DNA of 17,479 bases, taken from Bacteroidales bacterium UBA3764 (GTDB lineage Bacteria > Bacteroidota > Bacteroidia > Bacteroidales > UBA932). Shown one piece after another: positions 1-7,306 of the stretch; the first letter of the stretch is position 1; each line of letters starts with the position of its first letter. A model generated the notes under the pieces. That model ran no database searches and had not been told where the DNA came from. It saw nothing but the letters and a program-made list of their open reading frames with translations. Made by a program: the position numbers and the translations under genes. Location of the stretch: the NCBI GenBank assembly GCA_002371115.1, contig DFFY01000032.1, positions 238 to 17,716 of the forward strand, written 5' to 3'.

Positions 1-745
1 TGATGCCGCTTTGGCCTTGCAGTTCCGCTTTCACCGCCCGGTCCACGAATTCCGGATAAAGGGCGCGTCCCCTGTCCGTCATCAGGAGCGGTGCACAGGC
101 AGGTCTTCTCCCTACCATGAAACTTGCTGCACGTAAATATAGTGAAATTTCTTGAAGTAACGATGGGATAAGCGGAATTTCTCGCATTTTGTCGCCTTTT
201 CCCCGTACGCGAAGGGTTTGACGGGCATTGTCCACGCTTTGGATTTGCAGGCCAATCAGCTCCGCCCGCCGGATGCCGCAGGTGTACAGGATGCTGACGA
301 TGAGCCGCCTGAGCCGGCGGTTATAGAGCTCCCTGGCCAGCTTGCTGCCGGGCTCCGTGCTCATGAGGACGTGAAGAGAGTCTTCATCGGCCTCGTGCGC
401 GCTCTCCGCCAGATAGCCGTCCATCGCCTGCTCCGTGTAGTATTCCGGCAGCCGTTTTTCCATCTTGGGCCGCTTCACCGCCTTGGCCGGATTGCTTTGC
501 AGCACGCCCTCCTTCATGAGGAAGTTGCAGTACCCGCTGAGCGCACTGATGTGCAGATGCACCGTCCTGGGCTTTAGGCCCGTGTCGATAAGATGCCCTT
601 CGTACTCCCGGATACGCGAAGGAAAGAGATCGGGCTCTCCGCCGCACCAGGCGGCAAAGTCCTCCAGTGCCTCCCGGTACAGCGTCACCGTCCGCGGCGA
701 GTACCGCCGGACATCCCTGAGATATGCCACATACTTCTCTATCAT
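1..745 (-). CDS. XerC/XerD-type tyrosine recombinase (C-terminus beyond left edge)
   Basis: Tyrosine recombinases cut and rejoin DNA through a covalent 3'-phosphotyrosine. XerC/D members resolve chromosome dimers at dif, while relatives are phage or element integrases. I read 248 residues from ATG at 745. Residues 1-85 are the SAM-like core-binding domain (YSPRTVTLYREALEDF). The catalytic domain starts near 100 and shows the first catalytic Arg in YTCGIRRAELIGL (R159) and the beta-hairpin Lys in RGKGDKMREIP (K183). The HxxR box and the nucleophilic Tyr lie past the edge and cannot be checked. An insert of about 20 residues before the first Arg (around 112-140) is longer than in E. coli XerD. 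The start overlaps the stop of the CCA gene as ATGA, which fits a resident housekeeping gene better than a mobile integrase. A stretch at 115-200 is unusually AT-rich for this gene. XerC versus XerD is undecided. Confidence 0.85.
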   Translation of the reverse strand, partial: MIEKYVAYLRDVRRYSPRTVTLYREALEDFAAWCGGEPDLFPSRIREYEGHLIDTGLKPRTVHLHISALSGYCNFLMKEGVLQSNPAKAVKRPKMEKRLPEYYTEQAMDGYLAESAHEADEDSLHVLMSTEPGSKLARELYNRRLRRLIVSILYTCGIRRAELIGLQIQSVDNARQTLRVRGKGDKMREIPLIPSLLQEISLYLRAASFMVGRRPACAPLLMTDRGRALYPEFVDRAVKAELQGQSGI

Positions 746-2325
746 TTTCCGTCACCCCCGGCTTGACCGGGGGTCTTCGGCCTCAGGCCATATACTTCCT
801 TGGCCCGCTCCCGCATATACGCATCCGCCGCCTCGAAGGAGTACGGAATCTCGCCGTCCAGCACCGCGTTCTTCACCATTTCCTTTAGTTTGCCTATCGT
901 GTTACACGGCTCAATTCCAAACAGTTCCATGATGTAGTCACCCGTGATGGGGTTCTTCCAGTTGCGGATGCTGTCCTTGGCCTCCACCTCCGCCATCTTC
1001 TCCTTCACCAGCTCGAAGTTCCGCCTGAGGCGGGCCACCTTCGCCGGGTTCTTGGAGGTGATATCGGCATTGCAAAGGAGCATGAGGTCGTCGATGTCAT
1101 TGCCCGCGTCGAAGAGCAGGCGCCGCACCGCGCTGTCCGTGACTTCATCGTCCACCAGGGCGATGGGCCTGAGGTGCAGATTCACAAGCTTTTGCACGTA
1201 CTTCATCTTCTCGTTCAGCGGCATGCGAAGCTTCTCGAAGATTTTGGGCACCAGCCGCGCGCCGGTAACCTCGTGCCCGTGGAACGTCCAGCCCTGCCCC
1301 GCCACATAGCGTTTGCTGACAGGCTTGCCGATATCATGCAGCAGCGCCGCCCAGCGCAGCCACAGGTACGGCTCCGTGCGGGGCGTTGCGTTGCCGTCCG
1401 CGTCATAGTCGTTCAGGCGGCCTTCCGCGATGGCCTCTTTCTCAAAGCGGCTCACGTTTTCCACCACCTGGAGGGTATGGGTGAAATTCTCCTTATGTCC
1501 CTTACCGTCAACCGTTTCCACGCCTTTGAGGCGACTGAGCTCCGGCAGGAATTGCTGCAGCAGGCCGGTCTCCTCCATGAGCGCGAAGGCCATGGCCGGA
1601 TGGTCCGTGAGCAGCATTTTGTTCAGCTCCTCCACAATCCGTTCCTTGGACAGGATTTGCAGGCGATCGGCCATGGTTTTCATGGCGGCGATGCTTTCCG
1701 GGACGATGGTAAACCGCTGCTCGTCCGTACTTAAGCGCGCGGCGAAACGGATGGCCCGGAGCATGCGGAGCGGGTCGTCGCTGTACGTTTGTTCCGGCTC
1801 CAGCGGGGTGCGGATGATACCCGCCGCCAGATCCTTGATGCCACCGAACGGGTCCACCAGGGCGCCGTAGTCATCGGCCTGTAAAGAAAAGGCCATGGCG
1901 TTGATGGTGAAGTCCCTGCGAAGCTGGTCTTCCTCCAGCGTACCGTCCTCCACGATGGGTTTCCGCGAGTCCCGGTGGTAACTTTCCTTCCGCGCCCCCA
2001 CGAATTCCACCTCTATCCCATGGTACTTGAGCATGGCCGTCCCGAAGTTCTTGAACACGCTCACCCGGGCATGCGTTTTCTTGCCGATAGCCTCCGCCAG
2101 AAGGATACCCGGACGCACCTCTCCGCCCTGCCCGGCTCCCCTTTCGTCATGCCCGGCTTGACCGGGCATCTCCACCACAATGTCAATATCCTTGTTGGGG
2201 CGCCCCAGGAAGCAGTCCCGGACATACCCGCCAATCACGAACGCCCGCACGCCCACTTCCCTGGCCGTCTCACTCACCAAGCGGAACACCGGGTGTTCCA
2301 AATAGCCTTCCGTAATAGTATTCAT
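742..2325 (-). CDS. class II CCA-adding tRNA nucleotidyltransferase with HD domain
   Basis: This enzyme adds or repairs the 3' CCA of tRNA in the cytoplasm, using CTP and ATP. The product is 527 residues. The nucleotidyltransferase head shows GGYVRD (32-37), the metal-binding DID (46-48) and RRDFTINAMAF (136-146), which are diagnostic of class II poly(A)/CCA polymerases. The tRNA-binding part follows (SDDPLRMLRAIRFAARL, from 182). A C-terminal HD phosphohydrolase domain has H283, H330-D331 (LLHDIGKP), HGHE at 349-352 and D421. Close relatives pass almost directly from the metal-binding strand to the next helix. Here about 22 extra residues (roughly 52-73, with PGQAGHD) intervene, partly encoded by a palindromic repeat. 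The last residues (KTPGQAGGDGK) come from a second copy. Both ends are ATGA overlaps: the start with the HsdR_N gene and the stop with the recombinase gene, suggesting translational coupling. CCA-adding versus A-adding activity cannot be separated by eye. Confidence 0.93.
   Translation of the reverse strand: MNTITEGYLEHPVFRLVSETAREVGVRAFVIGGYVRDCFLGRPNKDIDIVVEMPGQAGHDERGAGQGGEVRPGILLAEAIGKKTHARVSVFKNFGTAMLKYHGIEVEFVGARKESYHRDSRKPIVEDGTLEEDQLRRDFTINAMAFSLQADDYGALVDPFGGIKDLAAGIIRTPLEPEQTYSDDPLRMLRAIRFAARLSTDEQRFTIVPESIAAMKTMADRLQILSKERIVEELNKMLLTDHPAMAFALMEETGLLQQFLPELSRLKGVETVDGKGHKENFTHTLQVVENVSRFEKEAIAEGRLNDYDADGNATPRTEPYLWLRWAALLHDIGKPVSKRYVAGQGWTFHGHEVTGARLVPKIFEKLRMPLNEKMKYVQKLVNLHLRPIALVDDEVTDSAVRRLLFDAGNDIDDLMLLCNADITSKNPAKVARLRRNFELVKEKMAEVEAKDSIRNWKNPITGDYIMELFGIEPCNTIGKLKEMVKNAVLDGEIPYSFEAADAYMRERAKEVYGLRPKTPGQAGGDGK
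751..776 (-). repeat. palindromic repeat copy A (3' end of CCA gene)
   Basis: A 26-nt element with a perfect 8-bp stem, ACCCCCGG / CCGGGGGT on the plus strand, around loop CTTGA, flanked by GTC and CT. It encodes TPGQAGGD near the C-terminus of the CCA enzyme and ends a few bases before the ATGA junction with the recombinase gene. Confidence 0.85.
2146..2171 (-). repeat. palindromic repeat copy B (inside CCA nucleotidyltransferase domain)
   Basis: A 26-nt element in the same orientation as copy A: stem ATGCCCGG / CCGGGCAT around the same loop CTTGA, flanked by GTC and CT. It differs from copy A at four bases that form two compensated pairs. It is translated as MPGQAGHD in an extra segment of the catalytic head. 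Confidence 0.85.
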
Positions 2326-2753
2326 ACCTTCAATTCAGATTCCCGGCCCCGACCGGTCATCTCCTCCCACAGCGGGGCGTTTTGCATAAACTGCCAGCCA
2401 CCGGCCGTGCGTTCAAAAATGAACGTCTTGTTGCCATTGGTGATGGCTATATACTTCACATTCAATTCCTTGTTGTACCGCAGGGCCTGGTCCACAACGG
2501 CCTGGTCCAGCGGGACTTCCGGCCGCTTGCACTCCACAATCATGAGCGGCTGCGCCTGGCGGTCATACACCACAATATCGGCCCTGTAATCCTTCCCCGC
2601 ATGCGTGAGCGCCACCTCGCTGCCCATCATGTGCTCCGGGACGTGCAGGCCCTCGTGCAGCACCGAAATAAACCACTGCCGCACCGCCTCCTCCGGCGTA
2701 TTCCGCACGCTCTTGCGCCGCAGCGGATCCCAAATATACTCGCTGGACAACAT
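2322..2753 (-). CDS. orphan HsdR N-terminal domain protein (PD-(D/E)XK fold)
   Basis: This 143-residue protein consists only of the domain found at the N-terminus of type I restriction subunit HsdR (HSDR_N_2-like). It has the PEEAVRQ motif near residue 20, then RADIVVYD (D59) and IVECKRP (E74, K76), the D...ExK arrangement of PD-(D/E)XK nucleases. No HsdR helicase part, HsdM or HsdS is present, so this is not a restriction system. Such stand-alone proteins are common in Bacteroidetes with unknown function; DNA repair or processing is an inference. I chose ATG at 2753; a GTG at 2756 directly before it would add one residue. A purine-rich AGGGG overlaps the upstream stop, 5 nt from this start. 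The stop overlaps the CCA start as ATGA. Confidence 0.85.
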   Translation of the reverse strand: MLSSEYIWDPLRRKSVRNTPEEAVRQWFISVLHEGLHVPEHMMGSEVALTHAGKDYRADIVVYDRQAQPLMIVECKRPEVPLDQAVVDQALRYNKELNVKYIAITNGNKTFIFERTAGGWQFMQNAPLWEEMTGRGRESELKV

Positions 2754-2758
2754 CACCC

Positions 2759-3787
2759 CTACTTCATTTTGTTATAGTACCTGATTTTCTCCAGCATCGT
2801 GGCGTTCCACTCCGCCGTACCGGACAGCTGGTAGCGGCAATTGCCCGCTGCCGATGGCGTGAAAACGGTCTCGGCTTTGGAAGTCAGGCTGACGGTGCCC
2901 CGCCCGGAAAGTGTGAAAAGTTCGTCGCCCTCCACGGCCTGGATCACGGCCATCGGGTCCCACATCCGCTGGCCCGTGTCGCAATCGCACCGCAGATAGA
3001 CTTGCTTGATGGGATGCGCATCGGTCCACGGGATGTCACCGACAACCTGTTCCGGCTTGTACTCGATGCCCTCCCCCACTTCCATCGGCGAGAACACCAT
3101 ATCTATCTCCTTGGGCCAGAGACGGAAGAAATCCGAAGCGAAGGTGATGCCCTGCGAGAAATTGAAGTCGGGCTCCACGGACTGGCCGAAGACGCCCCCC
3201 ATCACGTAGATGCACTTCACTTTCTGCCGGACCAGCTCCACGCCGCTGAGCGGGGAGTATTCGTCCCCCGCTGACTGCAACAGGGCGGCCAGTGCGGTGA
3301 CAAAGCCGATGGAGCAGATGCTCACCGAGTGGTCGGGTTGGGCGGAGAGCAGCCGGCGGTAGAGCAGGTAACCGTCGGGCAGCGACGCGTAGTCGCTCAC
3401 GCTGTGGCGGAACATTGGCTTGCCGTCGGCATCGGTATAGCCGGGCATCGCTCCGTAGTTTATCCACACGCGCGGTTCAGGGATGCCCTTCCTCTCCAGG
3501 CCGATGGGCGTGTCCGGATGCCCGAACCAGGTGTTCATCACATCGGCAACCGCTGCATTGGGCTCGCCCATGCGGTCCACCACCACTCCGAGCAGGCGGC
3601 ATCGGCCTTCCTGCTGGTAGCGGTGTAGCATCTCCAGGGCGAAGAGGTCGTCGGTGGATGAGCCCAGGTCTGTATCCAGGATGACAAGCGGAACGCCCGT
3701 GTACTCCTCTGCCGGGGAAATCTCGCCACAAGCGGAAAACAGTCCCCATACAAGTGCAATGAGCCAAAGCTGTTTTGTTTTCTTCAT
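2759..3787 (-). CDS. nucleoside hydrolase-like lipoprotein
   Basis: The nucleoside hydrolase family (IU_nuc_hydro) cleaves the N-glycosidic bond of ribonucleosides using a Ca2+ ion held by an N-terminal Asp cluster. The 342-residue product begins MKKTKQLWLIALVWGLFSAC, a lipoprotein signal with the lipidated Cys at 20; Phe at -3 is not ideal for a lipobox. The Asp cluster is LDTDLGSSTDDLFAL (D38, D40, D46, D47), with two more residues between the Gly and the DD pair than the usual DTDPGxDD form. KCIYVMGGVF near 190 fits the central family strand. The signal peptide suggests nucleoside salvage or scavenging in the periplasm or on an outer leaflet. I chose ATG at 3787 because a start further upstream (3799 or 3820) would put extra polar residues before the signal. 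It heads the operon with the HsdR_N, CCA and Xer genes. Substrate is unknown. Confidence 0.82.
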   Translation of the reverse strand: MKKTKQLWLIALVWGLFSACGEISPAEEYTGVPLVILDTDLGSSTDDLFALEMLHRYQQEGRCRLLGVVVDRMGEPNAAVADVMNTWFGHPDTPIGLERKGIPEPRVWINYGAMPGYTDADGKPMFRHSVSDYASLPDGYLLYRRLLSAQPDHSVSICSIGFVTALAALLQSAGDEYSPLSGVELVRQKVKCIYVMGGVFGQSVEPDFNFSQGITFASDFFRLWPKEIDMVFSPMEVGEGIEYKPEQVVGDIPWTDAHPIKQVYLRCDCDTGQRMWDPMAVIQAVEGDELFTLSGRGTVSLTSKAETVFTPSAAGNCRYQLSGTAEWNATMLEKIRYYNKMK

Positions 3788-3829
3788 GTATTCCGTCATC
3801 ACTGTAAAATTGCTTCGCAAGTTTTCTCA

Positions 3830-3860
3830 CACATGTACCAAAGAATCGCTTTTCTACAAA
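3830..3860 (-). promoter_or_regulatory. candidate Bacteroidota promoter for the nucleoside hydrolase operon
   Basis: On the minus strand TTTG (3860-3857) is followed after 19 nt by TACATGTG (3837-3830). This matches TTTG-N19-21-TAnnTTTG at all but one fixed position. It lies in the 118-nt gap after the peptidase gene and about 43 nt before the chosen ATG at 3787. It is a match to a known pattern, not a mapped start. Confidence 0.45.
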
Positions 3861-3905
3861 AGAGATTGTCCTGCTGTATCATGCTTCAAAGGTAACCAAA
3901 ATCCA

Positions 3906-5894
3906 TTATTCCAGCAAATACTTCCGCCAGAAGTCCTGGTTGGCCTGGTTGAAGTGGCGGCCCTGGTAGCCGCGGTAGCCGTGCATGCCGTCCGGGTAAA
4001 TCATGAACTCGAAGCGGGCGCCCTGCCTGTGCAGCACGTCTATCAGCTGCAAGGTGTTCTGGAAGTGGACGTTGTCGTCACCGGTGCCGTGCGTGAGCTT
4101 GAGCATGACGGAGGCATCGTCAGAGCCCACCTTAGCGGGATAAGCGGCCACGCGGTTCACTACGGCGGTGTTTTCATAGCCCTCCGCGTTATCTTCCAGC
4201 GTGGACATGAAGCGCTCCGTGTAATGGCTGTCGTACAGGCGCCAGTCGTACACCCCGCCGCCGGCAATGCCGTAATGGTAGGCGTCCGGGGCCGATGTCA
4301 CCAGCAACGTAGTCATCGTCCCGCCAAAGCTAAAGCCTTCTACGCCAATCTTTTCCGGCTTCACGTACGGGAGGTTCTGCAGCCAGCGGGCCCAGGCCAC
4401 GAAGTCCGCCACCTCTACCGTGGATAGCTGCTTGTAAATGGCGTCCGTCCCTGCCCGTCCGTTGTGCCCGGCGGCGCGGCAGTCGGCAACGAGCTCGATG
4501 ATGCCGTTTTGGTAAAACCAGTCATAGCGGCTTGCCGGCACCCAGCGGTCGTACACCAGCGGCGTGTCCGGTCCGCCGTAAATGTCCACATGCACGGGAT
4601 ACTGCTTGGCAGGGTCGAAGTCCTTGGGATAGTAAATGACGCCCGGCAGTTCAAGCCCGTCCGTGACAATGCTGACCAGCTCCCCCTGCGCGCCTTCCTG
4701 CGCCGGAAGGGCCGCCACCGTATAGCTGTGCGCGGGTTTCCGCGTTTCCTGCAGACGGAGTTCGTACGGGGTGTGCAGGTTGGACACCAGGCTCACGAAG
4801 TACTTTCCGTCGGGCGAGAACCTGACATCGGCCACATGTAAAGCAGGGTCTGTGAGCGTAGAAATCCGGCCTTGGGACGTCACCTTGTAGAGGGCGCTGC
4901 CCACGCGGGAGTCGCGCTCGGCGGTGAAGAAAACGCTGCCGTCTTTATCCGTGCGGACCAGCTTGATGCGCCAGTTGGGGCCGTCCGTGAGGCGTTTGAG
5001 AGTGCTGCCGTCGTAGCTCAGGAAGTAAATCTGCTGCCAGCCGGTCTCGAAGCTGCGCACCATGTACAGGCCTTTGTCGTCAAAGAGCATTTCTTCCATC
5101 CAGTCCAGCCAGGTGGGAACCGCCTCGTGATAAATGACGTTCTTTTTCCCGTCGATAGCACTAACTGCATATAAGTCAAGCGTTTGCTGCTTGCGCGGCA
5201 TGCGTGCTACGTAAAAGGTCTTGCTGTCCGCACCCCAGAAAGGGATACCGAAGTACTGGTCCGCCTTTTCGTCGAAATCGGCCCAGGTGAGATGGCCCTG
5301 CAAGTCGGTAAAGCCAATGCGGACCTCGGGATTCTTTTCACCCACCTTGGGGTAGTGCGTCTCGCGGAGCTTGCCGTCCTGGCCGAAGGGCGAATAGATG
5401 GGAAACATGGGCACCTGGGTATCGTCAAAGTGGTAAAAGGCCAACTTCCGGCTGTCCGGACTCCACCAAAATGCGCGGTAACGGGACGGGCGGCCCAGGA
5501 TTTCCTCGTAGTACACCCAGCTGGCATAACCGTTCATGACGGTAGCGGTGCCGTCGGTGGTGAGCTGTGTTTCCTTCCCCGTGGCGATGTCCACCACCCA
5601 CAGGTTGTTCCCGCGCGTAAAGGCCAGTTTGGTGGAATCCGGGCTGTAGGTGAGGTTCACGGCCCCGTCCGGTTGCAGGGGGAAATCGGCAAATTTTTCC
5701 GGCGCCTGCACGCCCTGCGTCTTGGTGAATTTTTTGCCGATGGTGATAACGTAGCCGTCGGCGTCCGTGAAGGAACCGTCTTGCGTAAAGGCTATTTGTT
5801 TGTTGCTGAGCCATTTATATGCGCGGGGAAAATCCTGTGCCTGCGCAGTGAGGGCGCCGATGGCCAGCGCCAGGATGAGGGTCGATGTTTTCAT
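3906..5894 (-). CDS. dipeptidyl peptidase IV-like S9 serine peptidase
   Basis: This exported serine peptidase probably removes X-Pro or X-Ala dipeptides from oligopeptide N-termini in the periplasm. The product is 662 residues from ATG at 5894. MKTSTLILALAIGALTAQAQ is a Sec signal peptide with cleavage after about residue 20. Residues 25-400 are a beta-propeller (DPPIV_N-like, repeated SPDSTKLAF/SPDSRKLAF/SPDGKYFV blades). They carry WVYYEE at 126-131, equivalent to the double-Glu site that holds the substrate amino terminus. Residues 410-662 are the alpha/beta hydrolase with GFSFGG (S522), HGTGDDNVHFQ (D606) and DGMHGY (H638), a complete catalytic triad. It is slightly shorter than the usual 700-740 residues. 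In-frame codons upstream of 5894 lie in the helicase gene and lack a signal peptide, so they were excluded. It is followed by a 118-nt gap with a new promoter, so it may be monocistronic. Confidence 0.92.
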   Translation of the reverse strand: MKTSTLILALAIGALTAQAQDFPRAYKWLSNKQIAFTQDGSFTDADGYVITIGKKFTKTQGVQAPEKFADFPLQPDGAVNLTYSPDSTKLAFTRGNNLWVVDIATGKETQLTTDGTATVMNGYASWVYYEEILGRPSRYRAFWWSPDSRKLAFYHFDDTQVPMFPIYSPFGQDGKLRETHYPKVGEKNPEVRIGFTDLQGHLTWADFDEKADQYFGIPFWGADSKTFYVARMPRKQQTLDLYAVSAIDGKKNVIYHEAVPTWLDWMEEMLFDDKGLYMVRSFETGWQQIYFLSYDGSTLKRLTDGPNWRIKLVRTDKDGSVFFTAERDSRVGSALYKVTSQGRISTLTDPALHVADVRFSPDGKYFVSLVSNLHTPYELRLQETRKPAHSYTVAALPAQEGAQGELVSIVTDGLELPGVIYYPKDFDPAKQYPVHVDIYGGPDTPLVYDRWVPASRYDWFYQNGIIELVADCRAAGHNGRAGTDAIYKQLSTVEVADFVAWARWLQNLPYVKPEKIGVEGFSFGGTMTTLLVTSAPDAYHYGIAGGGVYDWRLYDSHYTERFMSTLEDNAEGYENTAVVNRVAAYPAKVGSDDASVMLKLTHGTGDDNVHFQNTLQLIDVLHRQGARFEFMIYPDGMHGYRGYQGRHFNQANQDFWRKYLLE

Positions 5895-5899
5895 GACCC

Positions 5900-5928
5900 T
5901 AAAGATAGTGAAAAAATGCGGAAGCAAA
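5900..5928 (-). promoter_or_regulatory. possible promoter for the DPP IV-like gene
   Basis: On the minus strand TATCTTTA (5907-5900) differs from TAnnTTTG only at the last base and sits just before the ATG at 5894. The nearest TTTG (5928-5925) is only 17 nt upstream, shorter than usual, and a transcript would have almost no leader. The 38-nt gap after the helicase gene contains little else. Weak call. Confidence 0.3.
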
Positions 5929-5932
5929 AAGA

Positions 5933-7306
5933 CTAGGCAAAAAAGCCGTCGCGGAAGTTGACCAGATAGACCTGCTCCACGGCGCGGGTCAGGGCGGTGT
6001 ACAGCCACTTCAGGTCCTCTTCCTGCAGATTGTCCTGCCAGAAAGGATTGTCCACGAACACGCACTTCCACTGGCCACCCTGGGCCTTGTGGCAGGTGAT
6101 GGCATAGGCATATTTGATTTGCAAGGCATTGTAGAAGGGGTCTGAGCGCACGGCGTCGTAGCGTTTTTTCTTGGTGGGCAGGTCCGCATAGTCCGCCAGC
6201 ACACCGGTGAACAGGGCCTGCGCGGCCTCCTGCCCCAGGGACGGGGCGTCGCTCTCCAGCACATCCAGCAGCACTTTCATTTCCACTTCCTGATCCCCGT
6301 AATCCGGGAAGGCCAGGCAGGCGTCTGCGAAATGCAGGCCGTACCGTTCCTCAAAGTGCTTGATCCACACCAGCTTGGCCATGTCTCCATTGGCAATGTA
6401 GTCCGTCCCCTCCAATCCGTCCAGATAATGGTTCCGCACAATCATGAGCCGTTCTCCCCGCACCAGCCTTTCCTCGTGATAGAGCACGGAACCGCGGATG
6501 CCGGCATTGTAGCGCCCCGCCCGTTTGTTGGAGCGGCACAGCACCATCACCTCGTCCTCCCCATAGCGGCCGTAAGCGTCTGACAGCGCCTCCAGAAGCT
6601 CGCCTCCGGAAATCCGCCGCACATCCGGAAAAATGGATAAGCGCAGCTGTTCCCCACCATACGGCAACAGCTGCCGCAGCCGGGTGGCATTGGTAAGAAT
6701 ACCCGAATCCGAAGCCTGCCGGACCACGGTGGTAAGTTCCACATAAGACACCCCGCCAAAGCCATTCATGAAGGCCGGAGACAGGGCCGGAGAAGCATCC
6801 AGCCCCACCGGAGGAAGTTGCGCGGCATCTCCCATGAGGATGAGCCGACAATCCGTCCCGGCACGCACAAAGGCCACCAGATCCTCCAGCAAATTGCCCG
6901 TTCCAAAGCCGTCGGAGAGGCCGATCAGCGACACCTCGTCCACAATGAAAAGCGTACTCCGGGCCTTGTTATAGGACAGCGAAAACGCCCCTACGCCCAT
7001 GTCGCTCATGGATTTTTGCCGATAAATATGTTTGTGGATGGTAGAAGCCGGATGCCCCGCATACTGCGACAGGACTTTGGCCGCCCGGCCGGTAGGCGCC
7101 AGCAGTACCGAAGGAATCTCCAGACGGGCCAAACCGGCCACCACCGCCGCCATGGCCGTGGTCTTGCCGGTACCGGCATAGCCGTTCACGACCAGGATGT
7201 CACCGTCGTCCGAAGACAGGAACGCCGACACGGCCTGCAACAGCCGCTCCTGACAAGGCGTAGGTTCAAAGGGAAAAGCGTCCCGGAAAAATGGATAAAA
7301 TTTCAT
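5933..7306 (-). CDS. RecD-like superfamily 1 DNA helicase (AAA/UvrD_C_2)
   Basis: This is an ATP-dependent 5'-3' type DNA helicase of the RecD/Dda group, cytoplasmic, with a likely role in DNA repair or recombination. The 457-residue protein shows motif I NGYAGTGKTTAM (Walker A, K48), motif Ia APTGRAAKVL, motif II DEVSL (123-127), motif III GDAAQLPPVG, a motif IV-like CRSNKRAGRYNAGI, and C-terminal motifs YAITCHKAQGGQW and LYTALTRAVEQVYLVN, typical of UvrD_C_2. It is much shorter than RecD2 (over 700 residues) and has no RecB or RecC partner nearby; this small form is common in Bacteroidetes. Its ATG overlaps the trkH stop by one base (TGATG), so it is probably translationally coupled to the K+ transporter gene. 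I see no functional reason for that pairing. Confidence 0.9.
   Translation of the reverse strand: MKFYPFFRDAFPFEPTPCQERLLQAVSAFLSSDDGDILVVNGYAGTGKTTAMAAVVAGLARLEIPSVLLAPTGRAAKVLSQYAGHPASTIHKHIYRQKSMSDMGVGAFSLSYNKARSTLFIVDEVSLIGLSDGFGTGNLLEDLVAFVRAGTDCRLILMGDAAQLPPVGLDASPALSPAFMNGFGGVSYVELTTVVRQASDSGILTNATRLRQLLPYGGEQLRLSIFPDVRRISGGELLEALSDAYGRYGEDEVMVLCRSNKRAGRYNAGIRGSVLYHEERLVRGERLMIVRNHYLDGLEGTDYIANGDMAKLVWIKHFEERYGLHFADACLAFPDYGDQEVEMKVLLDVLESDAPSLGQEAAQALFTGVLADYADLPTKKKRYDAVRSDPFYNALQIKYAYAITCHKAQGGQWKCVFVDNPFWQDNLQEEDLKWLYTALTRAVEQVYLVNFRDGFFA

Noticed and set aside
1..745. Integrase of a mobile element
   Set aside because: The gene is overlapped with a housekeeping gene, no att-like direct repeats or cargo genes are seen, and the N-terminus resembles resident Xer proteins. 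The missing C-terminus keeps this slightly open.
384..755. 123-codon minus-strand frame from 755
   Set aside because: It is a shifted frame over the tyrosine recombinase. The frame from 745 gives the recombinase motifs and stays open to the edge.
751..776. Rho-independent terminator at the end of the CCA gene
   Set aside because: The stem is strong but no T tract follows, and the recombinase start lies 6 bases downstream with overlapping codons. A related copy sits within the coding region.
2322..2753. Type I restriction-modification system
   Set aside because: Only the HsdR N-terminal domain is present; there is no helicase, methylase or specificity subunit.
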